From: Helichrysum umbraculigerum
Lineage: Eukaryota > Streptophyta > Magnoliopsida > Asterales > Asteraceae
Assembly (NCBI GenBank): GCA_949592205.1
Contig: CATIUR010000003.1
Location: 75,482,501-75,546,500 of the forward strand
Reading direction: 5' to 3'
Length of the DNA: 64,000 nucleotides
This document shows positions 1 to 10,260 of the stretch, piece after piece (position 1 is the stretch's first letter; every line of letters starts with the position of its first letter). A program made the translations under genes and the position numbers. The notes beneath the pieces are model-generated. The model was not told where the DNA came from and made no database searches. It was given only the letters and a program-made list of their open reading frames with translations.

Positions 1-2197
1 AGGCCGGAGGGTTTCTGATATTCAGCTTTGACTTTAGAGCAGGTGAGACACTTGCTAACGTAGGTCACGATTTCAGCTTTCATATTTGGTCACCAGTATA
101 ACTCCCTGATGTCATGATACATCTTATCCGATCCAGGATGTATAGAGTATTTGGACTTGTGAGCTTCATCCATCACCAAGTCTCGAAGGTTTCCGAAATA
201 AGGCAACCATATCCGGTTCGCGAAGTACTTGACCCCATTGGGTTTGGTTTCAAACTGTTTCTCCATGTTGCGCAAGGCCTCATTTTTCAGGTTTTCAGGA
301 TTCAATGCTTCGAGTTGAGCGGCAAGGATTTGAACGATAAAATCATTATGAATGGTAATTTTGAGTGCTCGGACTCGAAGTGGTTTGGTGCGCTCTTTTT
401 GACTTAAGGCATCGACAACAACGTTTGCCTTGCCCGGATGGTATCGGATCTCACAGTCATAATCGATGAGCAACTCGACCCAGCGACGTTGCCTCATGTT
501 GAGATTCTTCTGATCGAATATATGCTGGAGGCTTTTATGATCGGTGAAGATGGTACATTTTGTGCCATACAGATAGTGTATCCAGATTTTGAGTGCAAAC
601 ACTACAGCTCCTAGTTCGAGATCATGAGTGTTGTAGTTCTTCTCGTGAACTTTGAGTTATCGGGAGGCATAGGCAATAACCTTGTCCCGTTGCATCAATA
701 CGCAACCAAGACCTTGGTGTGAGGCATCGCAGTATACCACGAAGTCATCGTTGCCTTCGGGTAATGATAGGATGGGTGCACTACAAAGCTTTTGTTTCAA
801 TAGCCGAAATGATGATTCCTGCTTATCAGTCCAATCGAACTTCTTTTCCTTCTGAGTCAGTGTCGTGAGAGGTTGGGCTATTTTTGAGAAGTTCTCTATG
901 AAACGTCAATTGTAACCAGCCAGTCCTAAAAATTGACGTACTTCTGTCGGTGTTGTCGGTGCTTGCCAGCACTTGATAGCCTCAATCTTTGATGGATCTA
1001 CATGAATTCCCTGACTGTCAATTACATGACCAAGGAATTGAACGGTTTGCATCCAGAACTCACACTTGGAGAACTTAACATATAACTCTTCTTGTCTAAG
1101 AAGTTCTAGAATGGCTTTGAGATGTTGTGCGTGTTCTTGCTCATTGCGCAAGTAAATGAGGATGTCATCGATGAAGACAATGACAAACTTGTCGAGATAT
1201 GGTTTGCACACTCGGTTCATAAGGTCCATGAATACAGCCGGTGCGTTTGTTAAACCGAATGGCATCACTTGAAATTCATAATGCCCGTAACGAATTCGGA
1301 AAGCAGTCTTTGGGATGTCGATGTCGCGAACTCGTAACTGGTGATAACCTGATCGTAGATCTATCTTCGAATAGAAACTTGACCCCTGAAGTTGGTCGAA
1401 CAGGTCATCGATACGGGGTAGTGGATAGCGATTCTTGACGGTTAATTTGTTCAACTCTATGTAGTCGATACACATCCTGAATGAACCGTCCTTCTTTTTC
1501 ACAAACAGGACCGGAGCTCCTCAAGGTGAAGAACTCGGTCTAATAAATCTTTTGTCTAGAAGTTCCTGCAATTGATTGGACAACTCCTGCAATTCGGATG
1601 AGGCTAAGCGATAAGGTGCTCGTGCCACAGGTGCTGCTCCGGGCACAAGGTTGATTGAGAACTCAACTTGTCTCGGTGGTGGAAGACCAGGCAAGTCTTC
1701 GGGAAAGATTTCCGGAAAGTCTCGAACAATGGGAACATCCTCAAGTCATTTCTCCTCCGACTTTTTCACTATGATGTGGGCGAGGATTGCCTGATAACCC
1801 TTTCTCAAATACTTTCGGGTTTTCATACAAGAAATGATATTCAATCTCGTCCCACTGATCTCCCCTTGTATGACTAAAGTACTACCGGTGGCGAGAGGAA
1901 TGCGAACAATTTTATCGTAGCAGACAATTTCAGCGCGGTGCTTCGACAGCTAGTCCATGCCAACAATGACGTCGAAACTTCCGATCTCGACAGGTATAAG
2001 ATTGATAGAAAAGAGCTCGTCGGATAGATTTAAAGTGCAATTAGGTATTACACTGTCGGTCTCTATGAGTTTACCATTAGCTAACTCTACCATGTACTTA
2101 ACATCTAAAGCAATAGGAGTGATGTCAAGCAACGGACTAAACTCATCAGATATAAAACTCCTATCAGCACCAGTATCAAATAGAATAGAGGCAGTAA
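1..2197 (-). pseudogene. pol: R0 Ty3/Gypsy pol remnant: protease, RT, RNase H and start of integrase
   Basis: This is the pol half of a retrotransposon polyprotein read on the minus strand, entering the window at the integrase zinc-binding domain. In minus-strand order it shows the protease motif LFDTGADRS just below 2197, reverse transcriptase with the FIDDIL catalytic box near 1140-1180, RNase H with the TDHKSLQHIFDQ block near 500-560, and the integrase HHCC segment with KCLTCSK near 30-60. No frameshift was found; one frame is broken by six stop codons at 1950, 1746, 1521, 906, 657 and 90 (lowest base of each codon). The related intact codons are TGG, CGA or CAA, so each stop fits a single C:G to T:A transition. 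The frame continues at 20001 on the far side of the S1 insertion. The copy is dead as a protein source. Confidence 0.93.
2193..2197. repeat. Target-site duplication AGTAA, left copy, of solo LTR S1
   Basis: AGTAA immediately precedes the TGTAACACCC start of S1 and recurs at 19997-20001 after its TTACA end. The five bases lie inside the R0 protease codons, so removing S1 and one copy restores continuity of the R0 frame. Confidence 0.9.
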
Positions 2198-3129
2198 TGT
2201 AACACCCGCCAAATTAGGACTAGTGATTAGTGCCTAATCATTTGTTAATACATGTAATTAGCTCGGTTTTAGGCTAATTAATGTATCAAAATATATATTG
2301 ATGAATATATACAAAAATGCAATTTGATTAAATCGTAGGCAATTTAAATCGAAGGTAATTCGGTTCAAGTAAATACGGACGTTGTTGAACAATTCTATTA
2401 AGTGATGTAACGTTATTTAATAACAGTATTACATCCAGGATGTTATTCTTATAACATTTCAATCATATTTCGTATCGTACAAATAAACGTCTACACGATT
2501 AAAACGTTAAACGCACAACCAAAACAAAACAAGTTAAAGTGACATTTTATAACGTAATTATTAAGTATTTGGTAAAATACTGCAACAATAATATTGAGTA
2601 ACTTATTGTAATTTAAAACGTATATTTAAAACATATAAAATAATTAATTAACGTTTAAACGATCGGGAAAACGAACACCGCACGGAGCACGAATGCAGGG
2701 AACGAAAAATGGGTGAAGCCCACACCCGTGGGCCCCACCCAACCGGCCAACAAAGGGGGAAACCCCCTCCCCACCATCTCATTTCATCATCATCATCCAC
2801 TTTCTTCTTCTCTCTCTCTCTCTTTCTTTCTCTCAAAAATTCCACCATCACCATCACCTTAAAACCTCAAATAACACCATCAAACGTCATCAAATCTCGA
2901 AGCCCTTTGGAAAAAAAGAATCACCACACAACGATCTACACTTCTATCTTTTCGGAATTTCGTTTCGCCACTTTGTAAGTTTCCGACAAAATCTTGAAAC
3001 CTCTCGTTGTTGAGTACTTTTACTTGTTTATTGTTTAGGTAAGCTTAAAATGTCCATATATGGGTTGGGTAAAAGAATCGGACCAAGTGGTCGCCGGAAA
3101 ACTCGTTTTTGGCTCAAAAATCCGTCAAC

Positions 3130-3560
3130 AGCTCGAAGTGACGCAACGACGACTGCAGTATAGCGTCACTTCGTGCGTCACTTAAGTGACGCATTGAGTG
3201 TCGCTAAAAGCCCTAATTTTGCGTCACTTGCCTTAGTGCCGCATAAAACCCTCTTTTTTCGTCACTACCTAAATGACGCATTTTTAATACCCGTCACTAA
3301 TGATCGACACTTATAGCGTCACTTGCCTAAGTGACGCCTACAATCAAAACCTGATTTCACCCGTCACTAACCTAAGTGACTCATGACACCTGTACCGACA
3401 CTTACAACCGACACTTCCTCAAGTGTCGCACTTTATGCGTCACTTGCACAAGTGACGCCAGTAATCAGAATCCGTCATTTCATGCGACACTTCCTAAGTG
3501 TCGCTTAAACCCTAAGTGTCGCTATAAGTGACGCTAAAAACAGAAAGTTTCAAACCATTT
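3130..3560. repeat. GCGTCACTT/AAGTGACGC palindrome field in S1
   Basis: Many copies of an octamer-like motif, GCGTCACT or its complement AGTGACGC, and a GTGTCG variant are packed into about 430 bp. Several face each other as perfect hairpins, for example 3316-3337, with nine-base arms and loop GCCT. The same LTR position in other families here holds a different GCGAC-type palindrome field. Confidence 0.75.
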
Positions 3561-3687
3561 TTACTAAGTGTCGAGACCTAAATTTTATCACCTGATTTCA
3601 CCCAAATTCAAGTCCAGATGCGTTTTTCACCAAAGCAATTTAGTAGAAATAAAAATTTTTCGAGCTGACTTGGCATCTCGACCCTAA

Positions 3688-3770
3688 CCAGGGGCCAGCC
3701 CCTTGGACCCCGCCAGGGGTTGCCACCCCTGGAACCCCGCTAACCAGGGGCGCTGCCCCCGGACCCCCGT
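3688..3770. repeat. GC-rich stacked-hairpin block in S1
   Basis: Three adjacent inverted repeats of the type CCAGGGG-loop-CCCCTGG occur in an otherwise AT-rich LTR. The same block recurs in R6 (51159-51243 and 58490-58570) and, inverted, in R5 (35903-35993 and 41636-41726). Confidence 0.75.
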
Positions 3771-4519
3771 ACCCAATTCCCCCACTTTGTTAAATACCAT
3801 GGAATAAACTCAGAAACTATTATCATCATCAAAAGCCGTCACCAACGGGCTGTACACGTTTTAAAACACAAACGATAACGAACCAACATTGGACATAACG
3901 AGTTGTGTAGACAACTAGCCTAGATGGTCTTGCGGGACATCTACTTACTTAACTTTATATGTTTAGGCATTTAAAGGTTACGGGTTCGGAGAACCTACAT
4001 ACTACTTGCTGTTTGCTACTGCTTACTACTCGACTCAGGTGAGTCTTACAGCCCCATTTTTACTGTTTTACATTTGGGGTGAGATACATTGCTTACTTTT
4101 ATTGAACACAAGTACGAACTATACATTTTACTATACGGGATTGCATGAGTTACTTACTTTTACTGAAGTCTCTCCATCATATATCGTTAGTTATGGACTT
4201 AAGCGCAAACACTAGTTAATGGATCCATTAGGGAAATGACCCTCCCCGCCCGGGGTAGTAGCGCTACCACAAACTGTACTGTCTAAACGGGCGACTATTA
4301 TTCGTTACTTATGCTTGCTCAGTTACGAGCATGTCACGGGAGCAAATTATTACTTACGGGTTAAGCTTCGATTATGAGCCTCATGGCAACGGTATAACTT
4401 ATTTACTTTACATTTGCTGGATTTGCAAATACTTGATTTACGCCCGCGGGCACTACTGGTGAAATCTTGTGTTCAAAAACCGATATTACTTATAAACCTG
4501 TGAGATTCACCAACATTCG

Positions 4520-4524
4520 TGTTG
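4520..4524. repeat. Target-site duplication TGTTG, left copy, of R2
   Basis: TGTTG precedes the TGTAACAACC start of R2 and recurs at 19660-19664 directly after its 3' LTR. This places R2 inside the S1 LTR. Confidence 0.9.
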
Positions 4525-5784
4525 TGTAACAACCCCAAAATTTGGGGCAAATTTAAAATTTTCCTAATTACGTGTTTACTACTTGTATTTAATATGAAAT
4601 ATGATTAAATACGTTACTTACTTATTATATATATGGATGGAATATATATACGCGTATACGATTCATTCAAATCGTATAAAACTACAATTGTACAAACATA
4701 CGGACGTTGGTAAAACAATTATTAAATAATGCAAAATTATTTAATTACTTCAACTACTATTTTATATTATGCTTATAATATAATGGGAACGTACGTTTTA
4801 ATTAAAACGTCACCGAACTCTCCGAAAACTCGACCAACCGACAAAACAAAACAAAGTTATGTTTTATAACTTAAAAAGCTAGTATTTTGATAAAAATACT
4901 TCAACTTAATTATCGAGTAATATTTCGTATTTTTAAACGTATATTAAATCGCGTATAAAATGATTTTAACGTTTAAACGACCGGGGAAACGAACACCGCA
5001 CGGAACGCGTACGCGAGGGAACAAAAATTGGTGAGATCCACACTTGGTGGACCCCACCAAAACCGGCCCAAGGGTCAAGGGGACAACCCCCTCACCCCCC
5101 CCCCCCCCTCACTCCATCACTCAACCCACACCACCATACTCCATCTTTTCTCTCTAACTCTCATCTCTCTCTCTCAATCGGTTCTCTCTCTCTCACTAGA
5201 AAAACACCATTAAAACACCACCAAAGTATAGACTCGTTTGGAGAAAAACGACCACGACAACGAGGGCTACGTATCTATCTTTTCGGTTTCTCAATTCGAC
5301 AACTTTGTAAGTTTTCCGGCGACCTTCCGAACTTTCCGATTACATTTATTTTGCTAGATTATTGTTCCCCTAGCTTTATAATGTCCAAATGATATGTTAA
5401 AACTCGTTTTTAAAACTCGAAAGTACAAACCGAACACCTAAACTAAAAACAGTCCCCTTTCGCAATTTTTATAAAATCGTACGATCGAAACTAGCAAATA
5501 TACTCTAAACATGAAATCTTCGTTTTTCCGTTGCCTACAACTTTCGTGAAGAAGGTTTACCTCCAAAACTCCCCCATTTTCCTAGAAAAATAGATTAGTG
5601 AACGTATGTTTAGTTTTAGTGACGTTAAATGATCTCGAGACCCCCCGAAATGAAACGATAATTTTTCTAACATTACTTAGCCATTTAAGAACTTGTGTAA
5701 AAGTTTCGGGTCAAACCGAGGTCGTTTGACCCAAAACCGAGCTTAAAAACGAAGTCAGCCGCTGTGTTGCATCTGACCAAACTT

Positions 5785-6045
5785 TCATGTGACACAAGGC
5801 TTGTGTCACATGTTGTGTCGCATGGCATCCATGTGACACAAGGGTTGTGTCGCATATTGTGTCGCATTAAGTTGCATCCATGTGACACAAGGGTTGTGTC
5901 GCATAAATCATGTGACACAAGGGTTGTGTCGCATATTGTGTCGCATTAAGTTGCATCCATGTGACACAAGGGTTGTGTCGCATAAATCATGTGACACAAG
6001 GGTTGTGTCGCATAAGTCATGTGACACAAGGGCTGTGTCGCATTT
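5785..6045. repeat. GTGACACAAGGG/TTGTGTCGCA palindromic minisatellite
   Basis: At least six units of a near-perfect inverted repeat, TGTGACACAA-GG-TTGTGTCGCA type, are spaced 30-60 bp apart. The same array occurs in the R2 3' LTR at about 17774-18035, and related units occur in R3 (about 8990-9210) and S4 (about 26995-27350). Confidence 0.85.
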
Positions 6046-6207
6046 AGTGTCGTAAAAACCTAAAAACAGAGGCCAAAAACATTCTAAGTGTCTAAAAATC
6101 ATTTTTTAACTACCAAATCAAATACGACACGATTATACATGAAAATACCATACTTTTGGAAGTATACACAAATACTCGAATACGTACAAGATTATACTTA
6201 ACTGAAC

Positions 6208-6422
6208 GTGAGATTTCACTCACACACACGAGACTGCACTCAAAAATACTTAGGAGATTACACTCCAACGAACATACACTTGTACAATTACACGGGATTG
6301 CACCCGATACGGACTTACGAGTTTACACTCAATACTCACGTGTAGGATTTCACGCAAACTAATACGAGCTTACACTCGAACACATACGAGATTTCACTCG
6401 TACCCTTTGGGGATTAGACCCA
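6208..6422 (+). repeat. Hairpin array with six-base ATTWCA-type loop (R2 LTR)
   Basis: Successive small inverted repeats share a loop of six bases (ATTTCA, ATTACA, ATTGCA, CTTACA and similar), while the arms differ: GTGAG/CTCAC at 6208-6223, GGAG/CTCC at 6253-6266, CGGG/CCCG at 6293-6306, CGAG/CTCG at 6365-6378 and ACGAG/CTCGT at 6386-6401. The second LTR copy lies at about 18197-18411. Confidence 0.8.
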
Positions 6423-6847
6423 CTGGAACTTACGCAAATGATACACGTTATGATACAAACCAACAGTTATACGAGTATACCTTACAACTGTACAACTACT
6501 ACGAATACATAATAATAATACGAGATTATTATTACACACCGATACCAACGGGCCGTACAACTTTTCTACAAACTACAACTTACAAACAAATACAAACGTA
6601 TAAACAACAAATGGACATTTACTAGTTTGGGAACAACTAGCATGGATACCTTACAAGTATTCCATTTACTTACTAAACCTTATGCGTATTAGGACGCTAA
6701 GGGTTGCTAGTTCGGGATACTACTTTGCTTGCTTACTGCATTGTCTGCTAGACTCAGGTGAGTCTTACAGCCCCTATTTTACTGTTTTATACCCAGGGGT
6801 GAGATGCATTACATGTTTTCATAAAACTAATGATGGCCGAGTTAACG

Positions 6848-7262
6848 CATGATTAGCATGACCTGCAATCATGGTGACCTAGGACATTTTCTTACTTGTT
6901 TTCATAATACTGATAATGGCCGAGTTATCGCATGATTAGCATGACCTACAATCATGGTGGCTTGTGGCATTTCCTTACTTGTTTAATATGAATGTAAGAC
7001 TACATTCACAGGAGTACTATTATCTACTGTATGTTAAGTTTCTATTATGATAGTTCGTGGAAACGCATGATTAGCATGACCTGCAATCATTACGGAGTGA
7101 ACGATTTGTATGACCTACGATCGTTACTCATTACGGTTAGCAAGACCTGCAACCACTCACGTACAAACGGTTAGCATGACCTGCAACCACTCATTTACAG
7201 ATGATTAGCATGACCTGCAATCATTACTTAAGTGAACGATTAGCATGACCTGCGATCGTTAC
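6848..7262 (+). repeat. Hairpin array with loop AGCATGACCTGC (R2 LTR)
   Basis: Eight units share the core AGCATGACCTGC (with minor changes) between complementary arms. The arms change in pairs: CATGATT/AATCATG at 6848-6873, AACGAT/ATCGTT near 7088 and 7235, and GGTT/AACC near 7135 and 7167. The second copy is at about 18837-19251. Confidence 0.82.
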
Positions 7263-7409
7263 TTACTGGCTGGCTTACGATTTACAAATACTACTTGTGT
7301 GTTCAAATTATTTACTTACTTACAAACCTGTGAGATTCACCAACCTTTTTTGGTTGACCGTTTTAGTAATGCTTCTCAGGTACTCAGCATCAGTAGGGAT
7401 GCCCAGCAG

Positions 7410-7414
7410 GATAA
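7410..7414. repeat. Target-site duplication GATAA, left copy, of R3
   Basis: GATAA precedes the TGTAACACCC start of R3 and is repeated at 14291-14295 after its TTACA end. The R2 3' LTR has a single GATAAGCTCAC at the matching position (about 19399), which confirms the empty site. Confidence 0.95.
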
Positions 7415-7920
7415 TGTAACACCCCCAAAATTCGTTTAGCGGAAGCGTTTTAGTTTAAGTACTGGGGTGTCACAAAAATAAAGCATGCATACGTATCAGA
7501 GCTTATGATTACAACAGAACAATATGTAATAAGATGCCAAAAGTTATTAATTACAAAGTTTACGATTCCTCGAATCGTATAAGTTAAAAGTAATAAATTT
7601 ACAAAATTAGATTTCTGAAATATGACTAAAGCGTTTCAGTTATACTAAAGAAATCCATGTATTTCCAAAAAGTTGGCATCCTAACTTCAAGGGTCGCCTA
7701 GTTCTCCATGTGTGTTGGCGATTCTTATATGCGCAGCTAATTCCCTGACAAACATAGTAAAAGTCAACAACTAGGTTGAGTGAATCCACAGGTTTTATGT
7801 TATATATTGTTATTTCAAGTTTTGTAGTCACATTTGTTGGACCAAATACGTTCATAAATAGTAATTGCCATAATAGTCGAGTAATGTTTAGTGGAACGTC
7901 ATCCAAAGTATAAGTTTAGT

Positions 7921-8314
7921 GGGTTGTTCGCCCAAAAGTTTCAGTTTATGTGGGATGTTGCCCATAAATAGTTGTGTTGGGACGTTACCCAAAATACGGT
8001 TCAAGTGGGATGTTGCCCAAAAATAGTTGTGTTGGGACGTTACCCAAATCATATGTTTGAAAGTGTATTGCTGGTCGTTCTCCAGTAGTTTTAAAGTTTG
8101 AGTCGGTCGTTCTCCGACTAGTTACCAAATGTACCGGTCGTTCTCCGGTAAGATGCCAAGTTAGCACCGGTCGTTCTCCGGTGAGATACATTGTTAGTAC
8201 CGGTCGTTCTCCGGTAAGATATACTGTTAGTACCGGTCGTTCTCCGGTAAGATACCATGTTAGTGTCGGTCGTTCTCCGACAAGTTACCAATATGTACCG
8301 GTCGTTCTCCGGTA
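7921..8314. repeat. Hairpin array: GGG/CCC and TCGTTCT-loop units (R3 LTR)
   Basis: Five units of type TGGG-loop-CCCA (7921-8046) are followed by eight units with the constant loop TCGTTCT. Arms of the latter are CTGG/CCAG (8071-8085), AGTCGG/CCGACT (8101-8119), TACCGG/CCGGTA (8132-8150, about 8198, 8231 and 8296-8314), CACCGG/CCGGTG (8165-8183) and TGTCGG/CCGACA (8264-8282). Every arm change is matched in the partner arm. A second copy lies at 12422-12815. Confidence 0.9.
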
Positions 8315-8959
8315 AGATACCAATTTAGTTTCACATAGAGATAATAGTTTTTGTCTGGAATGCCATGTCGTACGGACAGTTGTAGTAGTTGTCCACAGTT
8401 ATAAGTTGTTTGTATGAGTGTGCCAAAGGCAGTTATGTGATAGTTTGTATAACAGTTTAACAGTTCAAGTACTCTAATTGTTCGAGCAAACAGTATGATA
8501 AATAATCATATAGTAAAAGCAGTTATGGCAATTAGTAAATCAGTAAAGCAGTTGACTATGTTTTCCACCCCAAAAGTAGTTAAGAACAGTAAAAGTAGGG
8601 GTTGTGAACTCACCTGTTGAGTTAAGTAGTTGTGCGAGTGCTAGCAAACCTAAGCCCAATTACAGTCCAGAATCTCCTAACGTCCTAAACGTACGAGATT
8701 TAATAAGTATGTGGATGTCTAAGTTAATCATCCATGCTAGTGTTTGTACAACCAAGTTATATTCAAAGTGTTTGTTAAACGTTTGCATTTCATTGTTTGT
8801 GAAAATGTATACGACTAGTTGGTGATAGTTTGAAATTATAATACCAATAAAATAGCGTGTTTGTAATGTTTGTAAAGTTCACATATAGTATCGTATGTAA
8901 GTATTCGTTATCGGTTAAGTTCGACACTTGGTGTAAAAAGAGTTTGCAATATTTCTATT

Positions 8960-9210
8960 TTCTGCGACACATTATGCGACACTAATGTGGTTATGCGACA
9001 CAATGGTTGTGTCGCATAAGGGTACGACACAAGGGCTATGCGACACAAGGGTTGTGTCGCATAGGCGATCGGTGCTATTTCAATAGCGACACAAGGTACG
9101 ACATAAGCTACGACATAATATGATTTATACGACACAACATGCGACACAATGGTTGTGTCGCATGGATGGTTTATGCGACACAATATGCGACACAGTCGTT
9201 GTGTCGCAAA
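8960..9210. repeat. GCGACACAA/TTGTGTCGC palindrome field in R3 left LTR
   Basis: Units of TGCGACACAA facing TTGTGTCGCA recur over about 250 bp. The right LTR keeps only the first and last parts (about 13465-13520), having lost roughly 192 bp between matching units. Confidence 0.85.
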
Positions 9211-9981
9211 GATGAACACCCAGACAGTAGCAGCGGCTGTCGTGATTTTTCCGGCCAAAATCCGATTTTTAACATGTTTTCCGGTCATAAAACCTTGATT
9301 TCTTCCATTATATAGTTAAAACAAAGTTGTAGATTCAATATTACACCCATATAACACATAAAAACGAGTAAATCTAAGTTTTTAGAAATTTCTTACAATT
9401 GCGAATCGGGACCAAATGAGGAAGAAGATGATGATACGGCTTTTGTTAATGTTGTTCCTTGCGTAATGGTGATTCCGAAAATGTAGATTTCGTGGGTTGA
9501 TTTGCGAATCCGAATTTTTGGTGTGGATTTGGTTGAGAGAGAAGTGTGTGTTTTTGGTGAGGATGAAATTGAAATGAGAGGAAGAATGGAGATGGGAGGT
9601 GGTTTTGTCCCACTTTTCATCTCCTGTGTTTTTGTCCCGTGTTTGTTTACTCGATCGTTAAATACAAATCTTTTTGACATGTATATTTTCAAATACGTAT
9701 TTTGTTATCTTTTTAAATTATGATATTTTATAAGACCATTTTAATTTAATTATAAGATTTTTAATCTTTGTTTTATTTTAAATTATTTTGTTCACCAACA
9801 GTCGTATGTTTTTGTCGCGTTTGTTTTTAATTTGTTCAGTACGTAATACTACGCGCATTATCTAGTTGGGCTATGCTAGACTTACCTCTAAAATATGTTG
9901 TGAATTCACTCATCAGGGAATTAGCCTAATAATGCAAGTGATTAAAGTAATTAATCGCGTTTAAATTTGCGAGGTGTTACA

Positions 9982-9994
9982 TTCTCCCCATGTT
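9982..9994 (-). promoter_or_regulatory. R3 polypurine tract
   Basis: The minus strand reads a purine-rich AACATGGGGAGAA directly before the 3' LTR, the expected plus-strand primer. A TCTCGGGACGAGA palindrome lies just upstream, as before the R6 and R5 tracts. Confidence 0.85.
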
Positions 9995-10260
9995 AGAGAA
10001 ATCTCGTCCCGAGATTTAAAATCAAGTCGGATCGCCCGCGACGTATGTTCCCCGATGAGTCATGTTGTTAACAATAGTAATAGTTTGCGTGGCGTTCAAT
10101 TGTTGCCATAGAAGTTCGATCAGTTTAAGTATGCTCGCGGCATAGTTCAATATGTTGTGTGTTTCGTTTCGTGGTCAGAGTTTACCAAGTGTTGTGTTCA
10201 AATCGACATTCGAATAAAACGTATGTTAAATCGTAGCAATAGTCGTTAAGACGTACCGTG

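Larger units (their letters stand above)
2198..4524 (+). mobile_element. Solo LTR S1, left part (2198-4524), continued at 19660-19996
   Basis: A lone Gypsy LTR begins TGTAACACCC here and is interrupted at 4524 by R2. Together the two parts give about 2.66 kb, with no primer site, gag or polypurine tract, and matching AGTAA duplications flank both ends, so it is a solo LTR left by LTR-LTR recombination. The first part resembles S4 and the R0 LTR, while the part from about 3690 onward resembles the R6 LTR. It contains a GCGTCACT/AGTGACGC palindrome field (about 3130-3560), a GC-rich hairpin stack (3688-3770) and the conserved GACTCAGGTGAGTC palindrome at 4032-4045. Open frames inside have no recognisable product. 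Confidence 0.88.
4525..7414 (+). repeat. R2 5' LTR, first part (continued 14291-14551)
   Basis: This LTR opens with TGTAACAACC and is interrupted at 7414 by R3 after GATAA. It includes a poly-C run near 5094-5109, a GTGTCGCA palindrome minisatellite at about 5790-6045, two arrays of short hairpins (6208-6422 and 6848-7262) and the GACTCAGGTGAGTC block at 6751-6764. The 3' LTR at 16504-19659 is the uninterrupted counterpart. Confidence 0.92.
7415..9981 (-). repeat. R3 3' LTR (left copy, 2567 bp)
   Basis: It starts TGTAACACCC and ends GGTGTTACA on the plus strand and is followed by the complement of a polypurine tract. It includes the hairpin array at 7921-8314 and the GTGTCGC palindrome field at about 8960-9210, which is longer here than in the partner LTR. 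Confidence 0.93.

Noticed and set aside
5685..6102. Repetitive DTTLVSHDLC-type frames on both strands
   Set aside because: They are translations of the GTGTCGCA palindromic minisatellite and stay open in several frames only because of the repeat.
7921..8314. CRISPR-like array of regularly spaced repeats
   Set aside because: Units are hairpins inside an LTR of a plant retrotransposon, present in both LTRs, with no unique spacers and no cas genes.
9393..9723. Overlapping frames of 99 and 73 aa in the R3 LTR
   Set aside because: They occur identically in both LTRs, lie on opposite strands of the same sequence and show no domain.
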